From positions 2,954,501-3,018,500 of the forward strand of contig NC_004722.1 of the NCBI RefSeq assembly GCF_000007825.1: a stretch of 64,000 nt of DNA, given 5' to 3'. Source of the DNA: Bacillus cereus ATCC 14579. Its GTDB lineage: Bacteria > Bacillota > Bacilli > Bacillales > Bacillaceae_G. Numbering within the stretch: position 1 is the first letter of the stretch; each line of letters begins with the position of its first letter. Both the position numbers and the translations under genes were made by a program. This document shows, one piece after another, positions 1 to 7,623 of the stretch. The notes beneath the pieces were generated by a model, which saw nothing but the letters and a program-made list of their open reading frames with translations, ran no database searches and was not told the DNA's origin.

Positions 1-620
1 GTGCAATGCCGAGAACGCAGTCGAGTTTGTTAGAAGCGATGGAAGAACGACAAGTGACGCTGGAGAAGCAGTCAACTCCTCTTCCGAAACCGTTCTTTGT
101 TATTGCGACGCAAAACCCAATTGAATCACAAGGGACTTTCCCTCTTCCAGATGCACAGCTTGATCGCTTTTTAATGACGATTTCAATCGGTCATCCAACT
201 CCTAAAGATGAGTTACAAATGATGCGACGTTTTCGGAACGATTTACCATTAGAAAGTGTCACATCTGTCATCTCATTAGAAGATATTTTAGAAGCTCAAA
301 AACGAGTAAAAGAAATATTTGTTTCGGAACCGTTAGAACATTACATTATTAAACTTGCTCATGCTACAAGAAATCATGATTATATCGCTAACGGTGTAAG
401 CCCACGTGCCACATTAGCTTTAGTACGTGCTGTTCAAGCTTTAGCCTTTTTACGCGGGAGAGAATATTGCACACCAGAAGATATACAATTGTTAGTTCCT
501 TCTGTTTGGAATCACCGTATCGTCTTATCAATGGAAGGTGCCCTGCGTACGACAAAGAATGATATTATGCAAAGTATTTTAAAAGAAGTTGACGTACCTG
601 TGGAGATTGAACAAGCATGA
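1..620 (+). CDS. MoxR-family AAA+ ATPase, 5' end outside window
   Basis: This is the C-terminal part of a MoxR-type AAA+ ATPase, a chaperone-like ATPase usually encoded beside DUF58 proteins. The frame is already open at base 3, so the first ATG at base 6 is internal: it sits where relatives read NRA-x-PRTQSS. Visible family marks are ATQNP (sensor 1), LPDAQLDRF (arginine-finger region) and GVSPRATLAL (sensor 2). The Walker A motif lies before the window. The stop overlaps the start of the DUF58 gene as ATGA (617-620), which indicates translational coupling in a MoxR / DUF58 / DUF4129 operon. A damaged second copy lies at 25993-26925 on the other strand. Family assignment is firm; the substrate is unknown. 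Confidence 0.93.
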   Translation, partial: AMPRTQSSLLEAMEERQVTLEKQSTPLPKPFFVIATQNPIESQGTFPLPDAQLDRFLMTISIGHPTPKDELQMMRRFRNDLPLESVTSVISLEDILEAQKRVKEIFVSEPLEHYIIKLAHATRNHDYIANGVSPRATLALVRAVQALAFLRGREYCTPEDIQLLVPSVWNHRIVLSMEGALRTTKNDIMQSILKEVDVPVEIEQA

Positions 621-1783
621 ATGGACAGCGTGTTGTAACTGTGCCTTTATTTTTTCAACTCCATATTATTCAACTAACCGTTCCAATCGCATTACTTTTC
701 ACATTCTTTTTCCCGCAACGAATGCTTATGTTTCTCTTTTTCTTCTATTATTTATTTGCGATTTTTATTTATAAATATGTCGCTTTCATAGAGAAGAAGT
801 TTCAAATCATAAATGAGAAACAAACTACACGGATTTTTCCTGAGGAATCTGGACAGTTTTTTATTCATTTAAAAAATGGAGCCAGCATACCAATCGTTAA
901 TGGTGTTTGTTACTTTCATTTAAATTCGTCCCTTATACCGCATAAAGAGCAAGGCATTGAACAAATATCAAAAACGTTATTCTCTTTCCCATTTTCACAA
1001 CCTGCACATTCGGCACAAAAATGGGGGTTAACATTAACCGCCACGAAGCGTGGTGTGTTTCAAATTGAACAATTTGAATGTGTATTAAAAGATCCATTTC
1101 ATCTATTAACTGTACATTTACCTGTTTTTGATAAATTAAGGACTGAAATTATTGTGTATCCTTCTCCTAAAGAAGTAGCAGGTTTGCAAGAACTTCAGCA
1201 ACTTTTGAATGGATCTTATCGAACGAATTTTTCTTTTTACAATGATGAAACATCTATTATCGGTGTAAAGCGATATGAGCGTGAGTCTTTCCGCTCTATT
1301 CATTGGAAGGCATCTGCTAAAATGCAACAATTACAGGCGAAGCAATATGAACCTGTAAAAAATTATAGTTGGACGATTTGTCTTTCTTTAGCTGCCGATC
1401 GTGGATTTGGTTGGAAAGATAATGTAGAAGAACTTATTTCATATGCAACACACATTTTCCAGTATGCAACGAAGCACCACATTCCGTTTGAATTGTTTAT
1501 TAGTGTATTAGCAGAAGGCGGTGCATTACATGTACCGTTAAATGAAGGACAAACACAATATGCAAAAGCTTTAGAAGAATTAGCCCGTATTTCAGATGAT
1601 AGTACGTTACTTCCGAAACAAGGATTCCTTCATTATGTAAAGAGAAAAAGAGAACGATCGTCTACAATGATATACATTGGTTTACAAAGAAATGAACTCC
1701 CTCTTCTCTCGCAGCCAACGTTTCTCATTACTAGTGAAGGGATGGTGGAACCAGTTGAAAACTTGGCTATATCACATTCATGA
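617..1783 (+). CDS. DUF58 domain protein, membrane anchored
   Basis: A 388-residue DUF58 protein, the usual partner of MoxR ATPases. Two hydrophobic segments lie near residues 10-60, followed by a soluble region. The DUF58 signature is present near residues 215-240 (GVKRYERESFRSIHW). The family is thought to act with MoxR at the cell envelope, but no biochemical function can be read from the sequence. It overlaps the MoxR stop by 4 nt and the next gene by about 30 nt, so the three are probably co-translated. It is paralogous to the DUF58 protein at 24887-25996: both carry FRSIHW and a late A-x-ISD segment. Confidence 0.92.
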   Translation: MNGQRVVTVPLFFQLHIIQLTVPIALLFTFFFPQRMLMFLFFFYYLFAIFIYKYVAFIEKKFQIINEKQTTRIFPEESGQFFIHLKNGASIPIVNGVCYFHLNSSLIPHKEQGIEQISKTLFSFPFSQPAHSAQKWGLTLTATKRGVFQIEQFECVLKDPFHLLTVHLPVFDKLRTEIIVYPSPKEVAGLQELQQLLNGSYRTNFSFYNDETSIIGVKRYERESFRSIHWKASAKMQQLQAKQYEPVKNYSWTICLSLAADRGFGWKDNVEELISYATHIFQYATKHHIPFELFISVLAEGGALHVPLNEGQTQYAKALEELARISDDSTLLPKQGFLHYVKRKRERSSTMIYIGLQRNELPLLSQPTFLITSEGMVEPVENLAISHS

Positions 1784-2864
1784 TTTCATTCTGCTCCTTC
1801 TGCTTTCATTATTAACAGAAAGAGATGAACTAATTAGTATTGCAATATTTTTAACAACAGGCTATATTGGAGTATTTCTTATTCATAAATTTATGCAAAA
1901 AAAAACAACAGGATTTGTAATACTTTTAGTTCTTCAAATCGTTCTTTTCTCTTTATTTTTACCTTTTTCTCTATTTGGCACAATCATATTACCACTATTT
2001 TTCTTTATCGTACATGTGGTCGGACCTGGATATCCAGTTCAAAAATCTTTAGGTGGTATTGTATGGTTTTTCGTTTCAGCTATATTTTATGCACCCTTTC
2101 CACCGTTGTGGAAACTATTAATGTTAGCCTTGCATCTTATGATTACATTTTGGTTAACCGGGGCCAATCGCAAACAACAACTATTACGTTTTTCTTCTAT
2201 CATTACGATTGGCTTAATGAGTATATTAATTGTTCAAGTATTTCCTTTCATTCGACTTATTTTTGGTTTTATAACGGAAGTAGTCGCATTAGGCGTCGGC
2301 TATGCTTTAATGCCATTAATTAAAGCAGCGGAATTAAAAGATACTGAAGATGTTTGGGCAAATAAAGGACATCTCTTAAAACCAAAAATTGAAGACGGAA
2401 AAAAAATTCCTGATTTTGATCCAATACTCATAAATAGCACTACAATAATAGTATGTACAGCTATCGCTATTTACGTCGTTTGGAAAATAGTAAAAAAACG
2501 AAAACATTTAAGTTTACCAAATATGCCCGCCTTCGAATCTACTATCATTACTGATAAAGAAGGAATGAGCCAAAATCGTTTTAAACGAAATAAACCGCCA
2601 CATAACGAAATTCGGAAGGAAATTTTCAAGCTAGAGAGTAAGTTAACCCCTCCTTTAAATAGAAAACGGGGAGAAACTGTTGAGGCTTGGCTAGAAAGAA
2701 TAAACGATGAAGAAGATGTAAATATTCAAAGTGATATTATTATAGATGCTTATAATACGGTGCGTTATTCAAATAGTGCAAACACTGTACTTCTACATGA
2801 ATTTAAGGAAGAGATTCATAAGCTTTATGCATATCAAAAAAGTTTGAAGAAACGAAAGAAATAA
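1755..2864 (+). CDS. Multi-pass membrane protein with C-terminal DUF4129-like domain
   Basis: Third gene of the MoxR / DUF58 operon. The N-terminal half is very hydrophobic with about seven membrane segments; a last segment near 2430-2480 precedes a basic cytoplasmic tail containing a DUF4129-like domain (RGETVEAWLERI, IIDAYNTVRY). In many bacteria this position holds a TgpA-like membrane transglutaminase; no transglutaminase core is seen here. The frame opens at TTG 1677, but the only reasonable ribosome binding site (GGTGG at 1744-1748) serves TTG 1755, which I chose; GTG 1734 is the alternative. A terminator follows. The exact start is uncertain. Confidence 0.8.
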   Translation: MKTWLYHIHDFILLLLLSLLTERDELISIAIFLTTGYIGVFLIHKFMQKKTTGFVILLVLQIVLFSLFLPFSLFGTIILPLFFFIVHVVGPGYPVQKSLGGIVWFFVSAIFYAPFPPLWKLLMLALHLMITFWLTGANRKQQLLRFSSIITIGLMSILIVQVFPFIRLIFGFITEVVALGVGYALMPLIKAAELKDTEDVWANKGHLLKPKIEDGKKIPDFDPILINSTTIIVCTAIAIYVVWKIVKKRKHLSLPNMPAFESTIITDKEGMSQNRFKRNKPPHNEIRKEIFKLESKLTPPLNRKRGETVEAWLERINDEEDVNIQSDIIIDAYNTVRYSNSANTVLLHEFKEEIHKLYAYQKSLKKRKK

Positions 2865-2870
2865 CGTAAC

Positions 2871-2904
2871 AAAAAGACTCCTATATTCATAGGAGTCTTT
2901 TTGT
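2871..2904. terminator. Bidirectional rho-independent terminator
   Basis: AAAAAGACTCCTAT, a short loop, then ATAGGAGTCTTTTT. It lies between the convergent DUF4129 gene (+) and MHS transporter gene (-) and can serve both. Confidence 0.92.
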
Positions 2905-2920
2905 ACTTCTACGTTGCTTT

Positions 2921-4378
2921 TTAAATGGAAGCATTCTTCCCTGCTTCAATTTCTAATGACTCTTCATGCCACCAAAGTGTTTCTTCAGGGTCTTCTTTAG
3001 CGATTTGGTGTGCTTCTTTTTTCGTTTCTACTGTAGGATATGAACCTTTTAGCGCACGCCCTGAAGTTGTAACGAATAGTACACTAAATACAACTAATCC
3101 AATAATACTTACACCTGCTAAATAAAATGCCGGTGCGAGCGGGTTACCAGTTGCATGAACTAAGTATGAACATACAAGCGGTGTTGTTCCACCGAATATC
3201 GATACAGAAATATTAAATGAGATCGAAAGTGCTCGATAACGTACATCAGTGAAAAAGAGTGATGGTAATAATGAAGGTAATGTTCCTTCATATACACTTA
3301 AGAAGAAACCTAGTACGAAAATACCTGCAAATATAGCTGCAATATGTCCGTTACCTATTAGTAAAAATGCTGGAATTGCAAATACAGTTAAACCAAGTAA
3401 ACCAATTTGCACAACGCGTTTATTACCAATTTTATCACTTAATTTACCGAAATATAGTGCTAGTGGAATCATAAGTGCCATCGTAATAGAAATAATTAAT
3501 AAGCCTGTTGTTTCTTCGACTTTAAGTACTTGAGTTAGATAAGAAGGAATATACGAAAGAATCATATAATTTGTAATATTAAAGAAGGCGACAATTACTG
3601 TGCTTAATAAGAAGTCTTTTTTGTGATATTTAATAATATCCATGAATGAAAATTGTTCATTGTCTTCAGATTCCTCTTGTGCTTTTTCCATCTCTTCAAA
3701 GATTGGAGATTCATCTAGATGACGGCGTAAGTATAAACCGACCAAACCAATTGGTGCAGCTATTAAGAACGGAATACGCCATCCCCAGCTGAGCATTTGC
3801 TCATCTGTTAACAATAACATCAAAATGGTAACAATTACCGATGCAGCAATGTAACCTGAGAGTGTTCCAATTTCAAGACCACTACCGAGTATACCACGCT
3901 TTTTATCTGGAGAAGATTCTGCGATATAAACCATTGCTCCTGAATATTCGCCGCCTGTAGAGAAGCCTTGAATCATTCGGGCAACTAAAAGTAGTATTGG
4001 TGCCCATACACCAATTTGTTCATAGGTTGGTAGTAATGCGATGAATAATGTAGAAAGTGCCATTAAAATAATAGTAGTACTTAACACGATTTTTCGGCCG
4101 TACTTATCTCCTATTCTACCAAAGAATACACCTCCGATTGGTCGAACGAGAAAGGCTGCTGCAAATGTACCGAATGTAAGTACAAGTTGCAATCCACTAT
4201 TATCAACACCAGAGAAGAATAATTGACTTAAAATTACCGCTAAATACGCGTATAATCCGAAGTCAAACCACTCCATTGCGTTCCCTATACCAGTAGCAAT
4301 TACTGCTTTCCTGGCTTGTTTAGGATTAACAATATTAACGTCTTGAGGTTCAAAATTTAAATCATTATTTTGTTGCAT
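2921..4378 (-). CDS. MFS transporter of the metabolite:H+ symporter (ProP/ShiA-like) type
   Basis: A 485-residue, 12-helix major facilitator of the MHS subgroup, which takes up osmolytes or organic acids with protons. Near the N-terminus it has GNAMEWFDFGLYAYLA, typical of ProP/ShiA/KgtP relatives, then the MFS loop motif GRIGDKYGRK between helices 2 and 3. The tail is acidic and includes EETLWWHEES. I chose ATG 4378 because AGGAG (4391-4395) lies upstream; the longer frame from GTG 4420 has a Shine-Dalgarno almost touching the start codon. The substrate cannot be told from sequence: proline/betaine is the common label, other carboxylates are possible. It is a single-gene unit. Confidence 0.87.
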   Translation of the reverse strand: MQQNNDLNFEPQDVNIVNPKQARKAVIATGIGNAMEWFDFGLYAYLAVILSQLFFSGVDNSGLQLVLTFGTFAAAFLVRPIGGVFFGRIGDKYGRKIVLSTTIILMALSTLFIALLPTYEQIGVWAPILLLVARMIQGFSTGGEYSGAMVYIAESSPDKKRGILGSGLEIGTLSGYIAASVIVTILMLLLTDEQMLSWGWRIPFLIAAPIGLVGLYLRRHLDESPIFEEMEKAQEESEDNEQFSFMDIIKYHKKDFLLSTVIVAFFNITNYMILSYIPSYLTQVLKVEETTGLLIISITMALMIPLALYFGKLSDKIGNKRVVQIGLLGLTVFAIPAFLLIGNGHIAAIFAGIFVLGFFLSVYEGTLPSLLPSLFFTDVRYRALSISFNISVSIFGGTTPLVCSYLVHATGNPLAPAFYLAGVSIIGLVVFSVLFVTTSGRALKGSYPTVETKKEAHQIAKEDPEETLWWHEESLEIEAGKNASI

Positions 4379-4780
4379 ATAATAAAACAGCTCCTTATTT
4401 AATTTAACTTCTTTAAGCACACCTTCTCTTATTGAATAAAATTAATTCGAAGCACTTAAGGAAAAGCAACGTCTCCTTATCTGTTATTATTATTTCACAT
4501 AATTAATTATTTGTCCAATTAAATGCTCTTTTTATATAAAATTAAACCCTGTTTAACTTGTTATAGAATGACGTTCAGCTTATATAACACATACCTTTAC
4601 ACTACAAATGAAATTTTAATTTATTTATATCTATACGTTTCTGTAATTGCTTCCTTTAACCTAGAAATTAGTAACTTTTACTAAAGATTTGCATATATTT
4701 AAAAAGTGAACTCATTAGCTCGAATTTTGTCTTATTACATTCAAATATAGTATTATTATAGATTTAAAGGAGGGTGTTTT
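4379..4780. other. Divergent intergenic region
   Basis: AT-rich DNA between the MHS transporter (-) and the small membrane protein (+). I see no repeat or RNA motif. The only element I can propose is the promoter candidate at 4727-4756. Confidence 0.6.
4727..4756 (+). promoter_or_regulatory. Candidate sigma-A-like promoter for the small membrane protein
   Basis: TTGTCT and TATTAT separated by 18 nt, about 25 nt before the start of the gene at 4781. The match is moderate, and the DNA is AT-rich, so chance resemblance is possible. Confidence 0.4.
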
Positions 4781-5041
4781 ATGTTGGAAATAATACTTTT
4801 ACTTGCTACTATTTCTTTTCTCTTCATTATTTCTGGATTTTTCATTACCTTAAAACAATATAAAGAAATAAAAAATATAAAGACTATATTAACTACCAAA
4901 AAAGAAAATGAGAAAACTACATCCGAAAACTCAATCCCTATGCAATTAGACCTGAGCGTTCTCAATAATTTACTGGCTTCTGGAATAAATAAAGGTACTA
5001 ATTCAGGTAATGAAAATTCTAAGTCTGAGAAAACTAAATAG
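4781..5041 (+). CDS. Small single-pass membrane protein
   Basis: An 86-residue protein of unrecognised family. Residues 1-24 form one hydrophobic helix, followed by a basic stretch (LKQYKEIKNIK) and a Ser/Asn/Lys-rich tail. The ribosome binding site AAAGGAGGG is strong and well placed before ATG 4781. It lies 84 nt upstream of the glycosyltransferase at 5125 on the same strand, so the two may be cotranscribed; the small protein could anchor or assist it. That link is inference from position only. Confidence 0.7.
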   Translation: MLEIILLLATISFLFIISGFFITLKQYKEIKNIKTILTTKKENEKTTSENSIPMQLDLSVLNNLLASGINKGTNSGNENSKSEKTK

Positions 5042-5124
5042 TCGTTACGTATTTAATAAAATATATATCTCCTATTTTATCTAATCTTATTAATAACTAC
5101 CTCTGATTAAAAAGGAGACTACTT

Positions 5125-6621
5125 ATGTGTAAAAATCCGATTTCTATTATTATTCGTATACAGCATAACATAAAAGTTTTACCTGAAATTTTGAAAGCCT
5201 GTGAACAACTACACCCTTTAGAAATCATCCTTACTATTAACGGATATATCGATGATTCCATTGATATTGCACAATCTTACAATTGTAAAATTATCACATT
5301 AGAAGAACCGTCAGAATTAAATAATTGTTATGTAATTGGTGCCACAAAAGCAAAGGGTAAGTACCTCTTATTTTTAGATGCAAATTACATTATCCAATCT
5401 TCCTTACTTACACAATTTCTTCAACCATTACTAGACGAATCAGCTGACATAGTATTAAACAATTTAGATGACTTTTTTTATCAAAAGCAAAAGCCAACTA
5501 TAGAAATGATTTGGCAGCAGGTTACGAATCATTTTTTTCATCGTCCAGATTTACATGTTAACTCACTATTATTTCCTCCCTATGCAATAACAAAAGAGAT
5601 TCTTGATGCAATTACTCCAGAAAGTTTATTAAATCCGATATTGGCACAAATGAAAATTATTAAAAATAAATTTCGCATTAGCAATCATTTTAAAATTTCT
5701 ATACCGCAAATTCCCTCCTTCCCCTCAAAACAACTCATTCGTTATCACCTAGAAGCAATTGAAAATTGGGTAAATATATTACAAGATTCAAGAGGAAACT
5801 ATACTGATAATAATCGAAGGCGAGATATTATTTTAGAACTTCAAAACGGCGAACAAAGAGCTATACCCAAAATAATTACAGGTAAAAAGTTTTATTCAAA
5901 TACTTATGGAAATAAACAATTATCCATCATTATCCCTGTTCAAAATGAAGAAAAAACGATAGAATCTATCATTTTTGAGGTGCAGAAATTAAAACCTTTA
6001 GAAATCATCATTATTGTTAATGGATCAACAGATAAAACAGAGGAATTGGCGAAGAATTGCGGTGCAACAGTTATTACTTACAAAGAAGCACTCGGCATTG
6101 ATACCGGACGTGCCGTTGGTGCATATTTTGCAAAAGGTGATATATTATTATTTATTGATGGTGATTTCTTAATTCCTAGTTCTGATTTATTACCATTTGT
6201 ACAATCTGTTCAAAATGGAACCGATTTAGCTTTAAATAAATTAGAGCACTACTACATGTATCGTGTTCCTTATACTATCGTAACTGCATGTAAGCATGTT
6301 GTTAATTTAGCATGTAATCGAAAAGATTTAGGTATGGGCTCCACAACTGCTGTCCCTCATGCTTTTAGTCGAAAATGCATTGATACAATTGGGTTTGATT
6401 CTCTTCTTTCACCAACCTTAAGTCAAGTTAAAACAATTTTAGCAGGATTGCATGTACAAAATGTTCATTCTATCGACGTTGACAAGATAAATCGAGTTCG
6501 ACCAGAAAAACACTTTTCGCAGGAAGGCTACCTTTCATTAGCAACGCAACAAATCATTGGTGATCATATAGAAGCAATTTCTTACCTCATCGAACAAAAA
6601 AGAAACACTGAATACTTTTAA
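5125..6621 (+). CDS. Tandem-domain family 2 glycosyltransferase (copy A)
   Basis: A 498-residue protein with two GT-A-like domains. The N-terminal domain (residues 1 to about 190) keeps the fold motifs (PLEIILTING) but has DAN (85-87) where the metal-binding DxD should be, so it is probably inactive. A linker with RGNYTD and an Arg-rich patch follows. The C-terminal domain (from about 265) has LSIIIPVQNEE, IIIVNGSTD and an intact DGD (345-347), as expected for a metal-dependent, nucleotide-sugar-using enzyme. It ends with a histidine-containing RPEKHF region. AAGGAG precedes ATG 5125. Two relatives with the same architecture lie at 7624-11515 on the other strand. Acceptor and sugar are unknown. 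Confidence 0.88.
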   Translation: MCKNPISIIIRIQHNIKVLPEILKACEQLHPLEIILTINGYIDDSIDIAQSYNCKIITLEEPSELNNCYVIGATKAKGKYLLFLDANYIIQSSLLTQFLQPLLDESADIVLNNLDDFFYQKQKPTIEMIWQQVTNHFFHRPDLHVNSLLFPPYAITKEILDAITPESLLNPILAQMKIIKNKFRISNHFKISIPQIPSFPSKQLIRYHLEAIENWVNILQDSRGNYTDNNRRRDIILELQNGEQRAIPKIITGKKFYSNTYGNKQLSIIIPVQNEEKTIESIIFEVQKLKPLEIIIIVNGSTDKTEELAKNCGATVITYKEALGIDTGRAVGAYFAKGDILLFIDGDFLIPSSDLLPFVQSVQNGTDLALNKLEHYYMYRVPYTIVTACKHVVNLACNRKDLGMGSTTAVPHAFSRKCIDTIGFDSLLSPTLSQVKTILAGLHVQNVHSIDVDKINRVRPEKHFSQEGYLSLATQQIIGDHIEAISYLIEQKRNTEYF

Positions 6622-6677
6622 TTGTATATTCTTACCACCAAATAATATATAAATTCATTTTAAATATATAGCAAAAT

Positions 6678-6708
6678 AAAAAAAGATGGTTGTAACCATC
6701 TTTTTTAT
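6678..6708. terminator. Bidirectional terminator
   Basis: AAAAAAAGATGGTT, short loop, AACCATCTTTTTT, between convergent glycosyltransferase A (+) and small protein 1 (-). Confidence 0.92.
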
Positions 6709-6764
6709 TTTTACATTAGATCAAAAGAAAAGTAGCAGGCAGGCTTTTCATTTCTGTATCTTTC

Positions 6765-7007
6765 TTAAGAAGTTTGAAAATAGAGGCTTGTTAATGAAGA
6801 GTCAACACTTAAATCATCTTTTAGTGCAATTGAGAAACATGCAACTAATGGTAAAGTAATAACAATTGATCCACTAGGACTAATTACAATAGTAGGACTT
6901 GTCCCACATGTGCCTCCACAATCGACTACTGCATCAATTCCACTACCAGGGGTAATTGTAATTTTAAGACACACATCTAAACAAACATTATTCGTAGTAC
7001 ATGCCAT
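6765..7007 (-). CDS. Small cysteine-bearing protein 1, paralogue of the 7118-7318 product
   Basis: An 80-residue protein with no recognised family. It starts M-A-C and has further cysteines in CLDVC, VDCGG, TCG and VACFS. The middle is rich in Val, Ile, Ser, Thr and Gly and looks beta-stranded. The C-terminal part AC-F-SI-A-L-KDDLS, followed by LTSL, is shared with the next small protein. AGGAGGGAG precedes ATG 7007. There is no signal peptide. Its placement between three glycosyltransferases suggests a substrate or surface component. It is a little like small Cys-rich beta proteins of spore surfaces, but I could not match it to one. Confidence 0.8.
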   Translation of the reverse strand: MACTTNNVCLDVCLKITITPGSGIDAVVDCGGTCGTSPTIVISPSGSIVITLPLVACFSIALKDDLSVDSSLTSLYFQTS

Positions 7008-7034
7008 TACTCTCCCTCCTTTCTTTTAACAATA

Positions 7035-7112
7035 TATGCAGTTAATTAAATTCGGACACGACTCTCTTACTAAGTCTTATAAATTAGATGTTATTTTATT
7101 ATTAACTGCATA
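7035..7112. repeat. 11-bp inverted repeat upstream of small protein 1
   Basis: TATGCAGTTAA at 7035-7045 and its exact complement TTAACTGCATA at 7102-7112, separated by 56 nt. It lies in the short region between the two small genes, before the start of protein 1. It may be paired operator half-sites or chance in AT-rich DNA. Confidence 0.55.
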
Positions 7113-7117
7113 GAAAA

Positions 7118-7318
7118 TTAACGTTTTATTAAACTATCTAAATCAACTAAAAAACTCAAATCATCCTTTACTGAAATAGAAACACATGCAATAAACGGTA
7201 TTACATTAAAATTAGATAAACATTCATCATTGCACCTTACGAATATTTCTGCCCCACCATTTGGATTGACTTTAGTTTCTAAAGAAATATGAAAACAACT
7301 TTTATTGATGCAAGACAA
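7118..7318 (-). CDS. Small cysteine-bearing protein 2, paralogue of the 6765-7007 product
   Basis: A 66-residue protein. The start is TTG 7318, supported by an AGGAGG Shine-Dalgarno with about 7 nt spacing. It shares the pattern M-x-C near the start, a second early Cys, V-x-C and a further Cys, then an IAC-V-SI-S-V-KDDLS block and LDSL at the end. Compared with protein 1 it lacks the Gly/Ser/Pro-rich insertion. It is probably transcribed separately from the upstream glycosyltransferase, because a terminator lies between them (7411-7452). No function recognised. Confidence 0.77.
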   Translation of the reverse strand: MSCINKSCFHISLETKVNPNGGAEIFVRCNDECLSNFNVIPFIACVSISVKDDLSFLVDLDSLIKR

Positions 7319-7410
7319 GATATTCCCTCCTTTCTTATATCTAATATCAATTTATCCAAAAATAAAAATACCGTTACAACTTTATTTACCCTTTACCTTC
7401 CATACTTAAA

Positions 7411-7452
7411 ATAAAAAAGATAAAAGCTTCTTCATATATATAAAGAAGCCTT
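7411..7452 (-). terminator. Terminator after glycosyltransferase B
   Basis: On the minus strand GGCTTCTT, an AT loop, AAGAAGC, then a T-rich run. It separates the glycosyltransferase B transcript from the small proteins downstream. The rest of 7319-7623 is AT-rich with no other element seen. Confidence 0.8.
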
Positions 7453-7623
7453 TACCTTTTAGTTACTTGTTCATTTACTATCAGTCAGTGAAACATGCTC
7501 TTCACTTGTACCTGAGCTAAAAATAATAAAAATTTTTGATTTTAGTTTCATTGCAATACTAAATATCGTCAAGTTGCATAAATGAAATGTTTAAGTTACT
7601 CATTCAATAGACAAATTTACCTT

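Noticed and set aside
4379..4780. A repeat or small RNA in the divergent AT-rich region
   Set aside because: I saw only AT-rich DNA and one moderate promoter match; nothing else is supported.
6765..7318. The small Cys proteins as Ena (DUF3992) spore-fibre subunits or as RiPP precursors
   Set aside because: They are shorter than Ena subunits and lack the usual Cys-Cys N-terminal connector; no leader-peptide or RiPP-modification enzyme motif was seen.
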